Assembly (NCBI GenBank): GCA_946800325.1
Contig: OX326956.1
Location: forward strand, 46,857,052 to 46,921,051
DNA from: Luzula sylvatica
Taxonomy: Eukaryota; Streptophyta; Magnoliopsida; Poales; Juncaceae
Length of the DNA stretch: 64,000 bases
Reading direction: 5' to 3'
The notes beneath the pieces were generated by a model, which was given only the letters and a program-made list of their open reading frames with translations, was not told the DNA's origin and ran no database searches. The position numbers and the translations under genes were made by a program. Below, piece after piece: positions 48,735 through 60,800 of the stretch. The number at the start of each line of letters is the position of its first letter. Positions within the stretch are counted from its first letter, which is position 1.

Positions 48735-49758
48735 CTGGTATATCACTAATATGATTCGATATGAATTCGTTATATCGATCATATCATTTTTCGATTATAT
48801 CATTTATCGGTCGCTGATTAATTTGTAAATGACATCTGTAACTTTGCTTAGTTCCAGTGTGAACAAAACAATTACAATCACAATCATACTTAGTCAATTT
48901 GAAGAGTCTTCATGAATTTTCTCCTCTTATATATCACGAATTCATTATTTCTTTGAACTCGAAAGAGAATATATATTACAAAGATATTAGCAATAAATAG
49001 AATATTAGACACGTCGAGAAATCAAAATAGAACATTAGACACGTCGAGAAATCAATCATAATTTGGTCACGCAATTAGAATGACAGGTAGACACATAATA
49101 TTCAGTACTATTGAATTGCTATAACAATGACATAATAATCAGTACATAATTAACAATTATGTACTCACGATTAACACGTTTAATTAATATGATAATTAAT
49201 ATTAATTAAAAAATATTAATTTATATGGATGTTAATTAAATATAAATTAATTGTGAATTACGTGACATGTATTAATTATAGTGTTAATTAGAATACATAA
49301 ATGTGGTGGTGAAATCTGGGGCAGTGTTATATGGCCTCGTTAATAATCACAAATCACAATCAATTCTCCCAAACAAACAAAAAACGACTTCCTTGACTGC
49401 TGTAATCTCAAAATCACAAATAAATGGAGTCAATAATTACCTAGATTTGATCCTAATTAAATACATTTTCAAAAGAAATAATGATGCATTAATTTTCCAA
49501 TAGCTATGTTACCGTTGGCTCGCTCTAATGCAGCCATTTGTCCTTCCATTATCAAAGATAAAACCGATTCACTGAATTTAATGTCCCATTTTCATTGGCT
49601 CAGTCATACTATATCCTTCCAAGGTTTTGTGCTTTGATTTTCTCTATTTATTCTGGAGTTCCCTCTCTCGTCTCTTCCTCACTTTCTATCTTCCATCTTC
49701 ATTCTTCCTTCTTTAGAAAAAAATAAGAAAAAAGAAAAAAGAAATCCATAGTTTTGTG
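48733..49758. other. Intergenic interval upstream of the ENODL gene
   Basis: AT-rich. About 49130-49345 has TTAATTAA-rich sequence ending GGTGGTGAAATCTGGGGC...ATGGCCTC, similar to the ends of the elements at 48421 and 51750. 49620-49758 is the pyrimidine-rich ENODL promoter or leader. Confidence 0.4.
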
Positions 49759-50980
49759 ATGGAGAAATCTATAATTTGTTCTTCTTACTTTCTTCTCGTA
49801 TTATCTCTGTTCATATCTTATTCAGAGGCTTATACTTTCTATGCCGGCGGTAAAGACGGCTGGGTCTTGCATCCATCTGAGAGCTATTCAGCTTGGTCCT
49901 CGAGGAATCGATTTCAAATTAACGACACGATTGGTACTTAACAAAACTTGTTTTTACTTTTTCTCTTTTTGAAATATTTTGCATAGTTCTTAATTTCATT
50001 TTGATTGTGTAGTGTTCAAGTACAAAAATGGAGAAGATTCAGTATTGGTGGTGAACCAACAAGACTATGATCAGTGCAACTTGAACAACCCGATACAGAA
50101 AATGGATACAGGCGACTCAGTATTTAAGTTCGATAGATCGGGAGCTTTCTTCTTTGTAAGCGGCACCGGTGACCGGTGCACACAAGGCGAAAAGCTTGCC
50201 GTTGTTGTCTTGGCAGAACGTCCCAAAATACCTGTGTCTCCTTCTACTCCTCCAGTTGGTCCATCACCGGTTCCATCTTCTCCTCCAGTTGCACCGCCTC
50301 AGCATTCCCCTGTTTCATCGCCTCCGGTATCTCCAGTTCCTTCTTCTTCTCCAGTTGCACCACCAAAGGGCTCCCCTGCTTCATCACCTTCAATTTCTCC
50401 AGTTCCATCTTCTTCTCCAGTTCCTTCTTCTTCTCCAGTTGCACCACCAAAGGGCTCCCCTGCTTCACCACCTTCAATTTCTCCAGTTCCATCTTCTTCT
50501 CCAGTTCCTTCTTCTTCTCCAGTTGCACCACCAAAGGGCTCCCCTGCTTCATCACCTTCAATTTCTCCAGTTCCATCTTCTTCTCCAGTTCCTTCTTCTT
50601 CTCCAGTTGCACCACCAAAGGGCTCCCCTGCTTCATCACCTTCAATTTCTCCAGTTCCTTCTTCTTCTCCAGTTGCACCACCAAAGAGCTCCCCTGCTTC
50701 ACCACCTTCAATTTCTCCAGTTGCACCGCCTACGAATTCCCCTGTTTCATCACCTAAAACAAGCCCATCTCCATTTTCGTCTCCAGCTTCTTCACCTTCA
50801 GTATCTCAAGGTCCATCGATTGCTACACCACCACCATCTGGAACTCCCGGTGCACAAGCACCTGATGCTCAATCACCGGCGAATTCACCTGTTAAGGCAG
50901 GAGCCCCATCGGAAGTTAGGGTTTCAACTCTTGCAATTGGATTAGTAGTACTGATGTATAATTATTGTTTTATCAATTAA
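49759..50980 (+). CDS. Early nodulin-like protein (phytocyanin, GPI-anchored AGP type)
   Basis: Cell-surface glycoprotein of the ENODL family. Exons 49759-49933 and 50013-50980 give 380 residues. Signal peptide is about residues 1-25 (SYFLLVLSLFISYSEA). The phytocyanin domain (YTFYAGGKDGWVL, WSSRNRFQINDTIVFKY, DYDQCNLNNP, FFFVSGTGDRCTQGEK) has the disulfide cysteines but lacks the full copper-ligand set, as usual in ENODLs. A Pro/Ser-rich region of about 200 residues follows, containing an 84-bp repeat (SPVPSSSPVPSSSPVAPPKG plus SPAS(S/P)PSI). The hydrophobic C-terminus (VRVSTLAIGLVVLMYNYCF) is a GPI-anchor signal. The starting ATG is preceded in frame by GTG only. Confidence 0.93.
50340..50710. 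repeat. 84-bp coding minisatellite in the ENODL gene
   Basis: Near-identical units (CCAAAGGGCTCCCCTGCTTC... to ...TCTCCAGTTGCACCA). Three are full 84-bp units; the outer two are 66-bp units that lack one SPVPSS block. All lengths are multiples of three, so copy-number change keeps the frame. It also creates long overlapping open frames on other frames and on the minus strand, which are artefacts. Confidence 0.9.
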
Positions 50981-52115
50981 TTTGTGTTGTTTGTATGGGT
51001 ATTTCAGAAATCATTGTGTTGTTTATTGGGTTTGATATTTTATATAGTTAATTTAATTTAATTGTGTGGATTCAAGGCCTTAAAATTTGGGGTTATATAC
51101 CGAGCCCTATCAAACACAAAAAAATAATTCCGAAGAAAAAATTAAGTAAGATGATTAGTATTATTAATTTGATTCGATTTAGTTGATTGTATAATTGAAT
51201 TGATATGTCAATTAATATGTATAATTTATTAACGTATCAATTAATAATAAATTAAATCAATTAGAAATATTAATCAATTCATTTAATTTTGTTTTGCCAA
51301 CTCATTGATTCGGGATGAGTTTGGGAGGACCAAGTATATTTTCCCTTAAAATTTAGTATTCATTCTTTTTGCATGCATCTTTGTTTAATAGAGAGGTTTT
51401 ATTTGATTATGATATTAATTACGATCAAAATTTTATTTTTCATCAATCAGAGTCTAAGTGTGTTTCAATGCGATTGAATAAGAATGCTTTCATTGTTTGT
51501 GTTTTTTTTTTCCTGCCGACTGGTTGAATGATGGGGATGCACAAGACACATGTGATTTCAGTTTCTAGAAAAATGTATCCACATTTTGAAATAATTTAGT
51601 GTAAATTTAAAGACCACAAAAATTATTATAAAAGATAATGGAGTCAATTAACTATTAAATGATCCCTTTCTTGACTTGCAGCGTGTGGAATGAGTTGAAA
51701 TCAGTATCATGAAAATTATCATTCAAATCCTGCAAAATACTGGGGAATTTTACTTTGCCTCCAGAATTCACCAAAGCATTCTCTATATTATAATTAACAT
51801 GTGTTAATTAATATACTTAATTATGTATTATATGTTAATTAAATTTAAATAATGTTTTGGTGAAATATGGGGGCACCACAAATATGGCCTCTTTAAAAAT
51901 TGGGGTTGCGGTGTTTTATTTGCAACATTAAAGATGAAATAAAAGGCCAGCTAAATATTTCTCATTATATTCATCCATTAATCAATATTACTAATTTTGT
52001 CAGAACAAATTCCATGTGACAAATGTTCATTTGCATCCATGCCAGTTGCTTGCATTTCGGAATGTGTTTTATGAATCCAGCCATATGATCCTGATTTCAA
52101 CTTGGAAGGTGAAGT
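50981..52115. other. Intergenic interval with one MITE-like sequence
   Basis: At about 51750-51892 the ends GGGGAATTTTACTTTGCCTC and, on the minus strand, AGAGGCCATATTTGTGGTGC form an imperfect inverted repeat with shared CACCAAA(A/G)CATT, resembling 48421-48700. The remainder is ENODL 3' UTR and AT-rich spacer. Confidence 0.5.
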
Positions 52116-52760
52116 TAGAGCTGGCAAAATCTGACCGACTCGAAAAAATGACCCGATCCGTCCGAATCCGAACCCGACCCGACCCGATCCGAAAATATTG
52201 ACAAGTCAACGACCCGAACCCGAAACCGAAACCGAATGATCCAAACCCGAAATCGATCCGAAACCGAATGCCCCGAATCCGAAATCGCCCCGAAACCGAA
52301 TAATCCGAACGACCCGAAACCCGAACTAACCTGAACCCGAATGATCCGAAATTCACGATCCGAATGATCCGAAAATTAAAATATTATTGTTGAAGTCAAT
52401 ATAATATTGGTAAAATATCTTGGAATCAATAAAATAAATCCGGAATTACTCGAAATCTAAATTTTTGGAAAATCGAATGATTCGAAATTAAATTTTGTGA
52501 AATACGAATTATCCGAAAATCAAAATAGCCAAGACCCGAATGACCCGAAAATCGAAACGACCTGGAACCGAATGATCCGAAACCGAAACGATCCGAAACC
52601 GAATGACCAAAAAACCGAAACGTCCCGAACCCGAATGAGCCGAAAACCGAAACAATCCGGAACCGAATGATCAGAAAACCGAAACGACCAGAACCTGAAT
52701 CCGAACGACCCGCGACCTGAACGACCCGATGATCCGAATCCGAAATGACCCAATCCGAAC
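52116..52760. repeat. Degenerate (CCCGAAnn)n array
   Basis: Begins TAGAGCTGGCAAAATCTGAC, a typical hAT-like terminus, then dozens of variants of CCCGAAC, CCGAAACCGAA and GAATGATCCGAAA run to about 52760, with an AT-rich break at 52378-52430. Open frames on both strands (RFGFGSFGF-type on minus) are repeat artefacts. The other terminus of a transposon was not found. 52761-53845 shows nothing further. Confidence 0.6.
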
Positions 52761-53845
52761 CCAAAATTATTACGGTCGCAAGACCATTCTTTTGACCACA
52801 AGAAAATCTTGCGTGGAAGACTCTGCAGTCGCTACATCTGGCTTTGCGACCACAATATGTCATTTAGGCGAGTATCCGCCAGATCGCTCGAATTTATTTG
52901 GACATGAATCCATGGATTCTTATCGTTTTCTGATCATACTAGAATTCATTCGAAGGGTCCGTTACAAATTGAAGGGCCCAAATAGGCTTAAATCACTGAA
53001 TTTTTTCTAGAGACTAGAAAAGATTATAAACATCCTTCTGCGTCAATTGAGAGTTTTTAAATGGTTTGATTATATTCCTTAATTGAATCAATTAATTTTT
53101 AACTGAATCAATCAATTTAATTATTAATTTAGAATCTAACCAATTCACTTAAATATTCTCGATTGACACATCAAAATTGTTCAAGTCAGATTGGGAGACG
53201 TGTTATATTTTCCCATAAAACAAAGTCTAAGGCAAATAATGGGATCTCATCTCGTGCTAGTGAGTTTCGGAGGCAAAATCAAGTCTGGAACTAGGAGAAA
53301 AATAGAAAATAACTTCCTCTTAAAAATAATACTATCTTTTGATGAATTAACCTAAACAGTTAATGACCACCAACAAATTAACAACGCCAAATTATTTTCC
53401 CTTTAACTTTAGGGCAGCGCTATTGCAAAAGCCAACATAGCTTAATAAAAAAAAATTAAAAAAAAAAATCAAATTAATAATTATTTTATCCTCATTTATG
53501 ATGATTATTATTTATTGTTTTGTACGTAAACAATAGATATGTTTTCATTCCAAATATAAAGAATAAAATTACTCGTATAAAATTGCTCGTATATGTTCTC
53601 TTGATATTGAATATTATAACATAAAACAAAACAAAATATATGTTGAATTTCAAAATGGAAAAATAATTATATTCGACCATCATATTTGAAAAAAAAAATT
53701 GCTGGCCAAAGATACCCAATTTTAAATTTTAAAAGTTATTATTTCTAATGTATTAATTCAATGAAAATTGTGTAAGTCGTTTTTAAGAATTATGATTGTT
53801 TACGATTGAAGATATTATGGTTTTATATATATAAAAGATTCGTTT

Positions 53846-54844
53846 TGAAGGGGAATATCCCCGGCCCCGGGCCCGCGCAGCGGATATGTAGGCCCGGTCC
53901 GGTTCCCCGATTCCCGAGATCACGCCACGACTTCGAGGGTACGATGCAAATAGAAGGTTAGATCTTTACCGGTGCAAAATTGATTGCACACGAAGGGTTG
54001 ATCGCTGCCTTCTTTCTCCTGTCACGTTGGTGACAATACGCGCGTCCCACACCACGCGTCTTTCACCGCTCGTTGACTTCGCCGATTCGCTTGATTTCGT
54101 CTCCGACTCAATCTACTCGTCCGAATCGATCACAATCGTGAGAGCCTCAGTTATTGCTCCTCTACGTGTATCCACCTTGAATCGCAAGACGTCGGTCACG
54201 GATGCACCTGCCTAGACGATGCACCGGTGAACTTGCTTAATCGAATTGATTCTCTAAACCGTAAAACACCTTTTCACGGTTTCTCTCTTTTACACCTTTT
54301 CACTCTCTAGAAATTTGTCTCACAATTTTCTGGATAATTCTGAATGAATTGGTTTTTTAAGATGAGAGAGAAAATCCTATTTATATACAATAGGATCAGG
54401 ATTAGCCAAAAGGCATGTATATCCAATATACACCCTCTCACACAGAAAACTGCATGAACCTGGTCAGTATTCTGTCCAGACGAAATTGATAAATTTCTCT
54501 GACAGAAAATCAACCAACACGAAAGTTGTAGATAATCTCATTATCTACTCGACCCAATTTGGACCAGCCCAATTGGAGTTCGTATGCAAACGTTATGACT
54601 GGTTTACTAACTGTATGTCATACTGTTGCACCCTTTCGGTATTTCACAGAAACGACACTTATACTTCGTTCATATGAAATATATTTCTACATGAAGGTTA
54701 TAGATAATCTAATTATCTATCTTACCCAATTTGAACCATTCAAATCGGATTTTCCTACTGAAAGATATGGCTACGAATGTACGACTACATTCGTTTATCC
54801 TTGTGTACACTTTTACGGTTGATCCTGAAACTGTATTTCCTTCA
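53846..54844 (-). repeat. Copia LTR, copy A
   Basis: 999 bp from TGAAGGGGAATATCC to CTGTATTTCCTTCA. On the minus strand the adjoining AGTGGGAGAC (54845-54854) is the polypurine tract, so this is a 3' LTR of an antisense element. It contains a minus-strand TATA-like TATATAAATAGG near 54375-54390. It is paralogous along its length to 56824-57835. The 62-codon open frame at 54027 is chance. Confidence 0.85.
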
Positions 54845-56823
54845 GTCTCCCACTCAATTTCAGATCTACCTAAAAGGTACTCATGCATATCCAATACGCA
54901 CGATTTTAGAGAATATAGCTCGCGTATCAAATACCAAGCTATGCACATCCTATGTGCCAATTTTATGATCAAGCCCGACTTAGTACGGCTCGTTGTGTGA
55001 CCATGTAGGTTCGACTTAACGATGGCAGTAGGTTGTTTCCAATACCTACAAGCTCATGAGCGGGATCTAGTCACTCCATCATAGCTACCCATGTTAAACG
55101 AATAATGATTGTGATCATTGTGCCTATCTCGAATAACGGTTACTAGTTCTTTTGTTTGCGATATCCGTTAATCAAAAGGCATGGTAATAGTCATCCTTAT
55201 AATTTGATTAACTACACTTATTCCCCGATTCCGAGTTGAGTTAACAAATTTCAATCGATATTAACCATTAATATCATTGACTGCGGCCGCAGGTTTCGTT
55301 AATCGACTCATCGAGCGGCGCCTAAGAGATATCTCTTCCTTTCGGAATAAACAATTCCTATCTTGGAGACTCACATTGAATTCCGTGTTTCGGACAATAC
55401 CCAATGATGACCCTTTTAACTCCCTGTTACGGTGAGCGTAAGATCATATCAAAGCATTGTGTTACGCACGAAACGCAATCAATGATCCCCTCAAGTTTGA
55501 AGAATCTAAAACCCCATCCGTCGCAAGTCCATCTATAATGACTAAACCATGTCATGGTCTCGCGGCTTCGGTCATATCCAATACATGTAACCTAACATAT
55601 ATCTACGTTCCCGATTCGACAAACTCCTTTGTCCCATGATTAGCAAAACATAATCATCTCCTCGGCAAACGTACTAGTGTACGCGTTCAGTCTATTCCCT
55701 TGTAATAGTAATGCTTCTCTCTTAAGCAAACTGACCCGCGACTAGGCATGTTTAGAAATGACACTTTAAGTGTGACGGTTTCGCTGCACATGGTCCTCAA
55801 CCATGTCGACGTCCACACAAGTTCAAATCAAGCTTCATGTAACAATCATATTACACAACCCAGCACACAGTTTTCATATAAGGTGAATGCATATTAATTT
55901 AAGTAAACAAAATTTTAAAAGGGATGCATTCATATGGACTAAGTATTTGGGTGATACAACGTTTACCTATGGATCTCTCCATACCCATAACCTGCGAGGA
56001 CTATCGTATTAGATAACTACACTCTACTCTCTTCTTCCTCCTCTAGGTATCTCCATACCCATAGTCATCGTATGACAGTCACGCGCGACTAGAGAGAGCG
56101 GTTTTGTAAACGGGTCCGCACGTTCTCGCTAGTGTTAATCATCATCAGGATTGGAACATTTCCAATACCTATGATCACATCTTTTCACAAAATTTCATGG
56201 ATCAAATGAAATTTTCTGAGTATTGGCTAGAAGTGGTTGTGACCTCGGCATTTTTGGCTTGTACTATTGCGTCTCACGCAATAAACAACCATAAATCCGA
56301 TAACTCGTGACTACTAGAGTTTGGTCATGTATCCTTGATCCATACCACTTCCTTTTGCGATTAATAACCGCAATATACTCGCCACCGTAAATAGAATCAT
56401 AAACTATTGGTCTTGTGGAACCTTTCCACATAACCGTGTTTTCATTTAAGCAAAACATGTACACACTTTGTGATCGAAAGTCGTGCTACATATTTGGACG
56501 TGCTTCATCTTTGGAAACTGTTGTTTGTTATAACTCTTTATAACCAACACGTCCTCCACACCATTATAGATAATAAATCCTGAATTCTTTCGCAAAGTAT
56601 TCAAGGATAAACTTCACCTCTATCAATACAAATCCCGATGGGTTTTAAATATACATAACCATTATGTATATATTTGTATAACCATTATACAATCACAAGA
56701 GTTAGTCTCATGTAATCGAATTACATTCAAACTCATGTGATTCCCATGAATTTTATTGACGGTGAACTAGACGCTTTATTTGTATGACAGATAGCCACAT
56801 ACATATCATGACAGATATAATAG
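54845..56823 (-). mobile_element. Copia 3' internal segment, copy A
   Basis: Copy of 57836-59810. On the minus strand it holds the end of the polyprotein: 56464-56264 has MYMFCLNENTVMWKGSTRPI and a GGEYIAVI segment, the RNase H region of copia pol. This is followed by about 1.4 kb of non-coding 3' region up to the polypurine tract. It ends abruptly at 56823 against the TG terminus of LTR B. Confidence 0.75.
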
Positions 56824-57835
56824 TGTAGGGAAATATCCTCGACCCCGGGCCCGCGCAGCGGAATGAAGGCCCGGTCCGATTCCCCGATTCCCGAGATCAC
56901 GCCATGACTTCGAGGGTACGATGCGAATAGAAGGATAGATCTATACCAGCGTGAAATTGATCACGCACGAAGGGTTGATCGCCGCCTTCTATCTCCTGTC
57001 ACGTTGGTGACAATCCGCGCGTCCCATACCACGCGTCTTTCACCGTTCGTTGACCGTCTTCTCACTCCTTGAGTCGATCACAATCCAAGAGCCACAATTG
57101 TCGCTCCTCTACTTGTATCCACCGTGAGTCGCAAGACGTCGGTCGCGGATGCACCTGCCTAGACGATGCACCGGCGAACTTGCTCGATCTAATCGATTCT
57201 CTATTACTCGAGAAACTCCTTTCTCGATTTCTCTCTCTTCGCACCCTTTCACTCACTAAAGATCAAATCTGAATTTGCTCTTTTTCTTGTGTATATTGGG
57301 CAGAATAATCACTTGCTTAGAATGATTCAACTGATTGAATTGCTTAGTGAAGATGAGAGAGAAAATCCTATTTATACCTAAATAGGATAAGGATTAGCCA
57401 AAAGGCATGTATATCCAATATACACCCTTTCACACAGAAAACTGTATGAACCTGTTCAGTATTCTGTCCAGACGAAATTGATAAATTTCTCTGACAGAAA
57501 ATCAACCAACAAGAAAGTTGTAGATAATCTTATTATCTACACAACCCAATTTGGCCCAGCCCAATTGGAGTTCGTATGCAAAAGTTATGACTGTTTTACT
57601 AACTGTATGTCATACTGTTGCACCCTTTCGGTATTTCACAGAAACGACACTTATACTTCGTTCATATGAAATATATTTCTATATGAAGGTTGTAGATAAT
57701 CTCATTATCTATCTAACCCAATTTGAACCATTCTAATTGGATTTTCCCACTGAAAGTTATGGCCACGAATGTACGACTACATTCGTTTATCCTTGTGTAC
57801 ACTTTTACGGTTGATCCGAAACTGTATTTCTTTCA
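56824..57835 (-). repeat. Copia LTR, copy B
   Basis: 1012 bp, TGTAGGGAAATATCC to CTGTATTTCTTTCA, close relative of copy A with small indels. The polypurine tract AGTGGGAGAC follows on the minus strand at 57836-57845, so it is the 3' LTR of the element to its right. Confidence 0.85.
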
Positions 57836-60800
57836 GTCTCCCACTCAATTTCAGATCTACCTAAAAGGTACTCATGCATATCCAATACGCACGATTTTAG
57901 AGAATATAGCTCGCGTATCAAATACCAAGCTATGCACATCCAATGTGCCGATTTTATGATCAAGCCCGACTTAGTACGACTCGTTGTGTGACCATGTAGG
58001 TTCGACTTAACGATGGTAGTAGGTTGTTTCCAATGCCTACAAGCTCATGAGCGGGATCTAGTCACTCCATCATAGCTACCCATGTTAAACGAAAAATAAT
58101 TGTGATCATTGTGCCTATCTCGAATAGCGCTTACTAGTTCTCTTGTTTACGATATCCGTTAATCAAAAGGCATGGTAATAGTCATCCTTATAATTTGATT
58201 AACTACACTTATTCCCCGATTCCGAGTTGAGTTAACAAATTTCAATCGATATTAACCATTAATATCATTGACCGTGGCCACGGTTTTCGTTAATCGACTC
58301 ATCGAGCGGCGCCTAAGAGATATCTCTTCCTTTCGGAATAAACAATTCCTATCTTGGAGACTCACATTGAATTCCGTGTTTCGGACAATACCCAATGATG
58401 ACCCTTTTAACTCCCTGTTACGGTGAGCGTAAGATCATATCAAAGCATTGTGTTACGCACGTAACGCAATCAATGATCCCTCAAGTATGAAGAATCTAAA
58501 ACCCCATCCGTCGCAAGTCCATCTATAATGACTAAACCATGTCATGGTCTCGCGGCTTCGGTCATATCCAATACATGTAACCTAACATATATCTACGTTC
58601 CCGATTCGACAAACTCCTTTGTCCCATGATTAGCAAAACATAATCATCTCCTCGGCAAACGTACTAGTGTACGCGTTCAGTCTATTCCCTTGTAATAGTA
58701 ATGCTTCTCTCTTAAGCAAACTGACCCGCGACTAGGGATGTTTAGAAATGACACTTTAAGTGTGACGGTTTCGCTGCACATGGTCCTCAACCATGTCGAC
58801 GTCCACACAAGCTCAAATCAGGGTTCATGTAACAATCATATTACACAACCCGCACACAGTTTTCATATAAGGTGAATGCATGAAAATTTAAGTAAACAAA
58901 ATTTTTAAAAGGGATACATTCATATGGACTAAGTATTTGGGTGATACAACGTTTACCTATGGGTATCTCTATACTCACAACCTGCGAGGACTATCGTATT
59001 AGATAACTACACTCTACTCTCTTCTTCCTCCTCTAGGTATCTCCATACCCATAGTCATCGCATGACAGTCACGCGCGACTAGAGAGAGCGGTTTTGTAAA
59101 CGGGTCCGCACGTTCCCGCTAGTGTTAATCTTCTGCAGGATTGGAACATTTCCAATACCCACGATCACATCTTTTCGCAAAATTTCATGGATCAATGAAA
59201 TTTTCTGAGTATTAGTTAGAAGTGGTTGTGACCTCGGCATTTTTGGCTTGTACTATTGCGGTTCACGCAATAAACAACCATAAATCCGATAACTCGTGGC
59301 TACGAGAGTTTGGTCATGTATCCTTGATCCATACCACTTCTTTTTGCGATTAATAACCGCAATATACTCGCCTCCGTAAATAGAATCATAAACTATTGGT
59401 CTTGTGGAACCTTTCCACATAACCGAGTTTTCATTTAAGCAAAACATGTACACACTTTGTGATCGAAAGTCGTGCTACATATTTGGACGTGCTTAATCTT
59501 TGGAAACTGTTGTTGTTATATCTCTTTATAACCAACACGTCCTCCACACCATTATAGATAAAAAATCATGAATCCTTTCGCAAAGTATTCAAGGATAAAC
59601 CTCACCGCTATCAATACAAATCTCGATGGGTTTAAATATACATAACCATTATGTATATATTTGTATAACCATTATACATTCACAAGAGTTAGTCTCATGT
59701 AATCGAATTACATTCAAACTCATGTGATTCCCACGAATTGTATTGAAGGTGAATTAGACGCTTTATTTGTACGACAGATAGTCACATACATATCATGACA
59801 GATATAATAGATCCTAACATCAAAATGTAAGGCATCATATTATTACTTTTCGCGCTGCTTGATGTCTCACATCGAGCCGTTGAAAATTTCTGTCATTCGA
59901 CATTTCGATTTAACTCCTCCAAGGAGTTTACATGTTGAAAACAATTTTCAACAATATGTCGATATATGTGCTATAAAATAGAACGAGGACCTTCTTAGAT
60001 CTATCCTATAGATCTTCACGCTTATTTCATAAGCGGTCTCGTCTAAATCCTTTGTCGTTACAAGAAATATAACGCAGCTCCCACTAACCTTCATGTGTAT
60101 ACAAAGTTTCCATTCGTTTCGACAATTTTATAACAGTTTATAACTTCGTCAAAAACGAATATTCCAATTCCGAGAAGCTTTCTCTAATCCATCATATGGA
60201 TCGTTAAAGCGTGCATATCTTATCCCCGATTCTTATGAATCGACAAAACCGTAAGGTTGTGTCAAGTACACATCCTTTCATAAAATTTCTGTCAAGAAAT
60301 TCGGTTTTGACATTCATTTTGCCACATCACATATTCATAATACGCGACCATGGCAAGCAGAATTTCGAGAATGGGAAAGCATGGCAACAAGCGAAAACGT
60401 TTCTGCATAGTCCGACTATGAATTGCATGAAACTTTTCGCAAAAAGCCTCGCTTTACATATATGCGTATTCCTATCCATGCCGGTTCTTCATCTTGAAAA
60501 ACCCACTCACATTTCACGGGTCTAACCCAGAAAGTAATGAAATCAAGTTCTAAACTTGATAATTCACATGGATCGAATCTCAGACTTCATGACACCATGT
60601 CATGTGGAATCAACTTTTCATAGCATCCTTGTAGGATATCGAATCATCATATGATTTCGATCTATCATCATTAGCCACGATAAATCCGTATTTACCGGCT
60701 TATGATATAGCCTACTTGATCTACGAAAAATTCCTTTGTGTGTTCGACTTGCGTTCATCAACTCTTGATGAAGCCATGTCAACTTTCATCGGTACAATGT

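Noticed and set aside
50169..50945. Long open frames in other frames and on the minus strand of the ENODL repeat
   Set aside because: Shadow frames of an 84-bp coding minisatellite with Leu/His- or Lys/Glu-rich low complexity; the phytocyanin frame explains the region.
52069..52863. Minus-strand Phe/Gly/Ser-rich open frames as a protein gene
   Set aside because: They translate the degenerate CCCGAA repeat; frames are broken and shifted between repeats.
54486..54677. Duplicate short open frames in the copia LTRs (also at 57478-57669) as conserved genes
   Set aside because: Their similarity is explained by the LTR duplication; they carry no domain.
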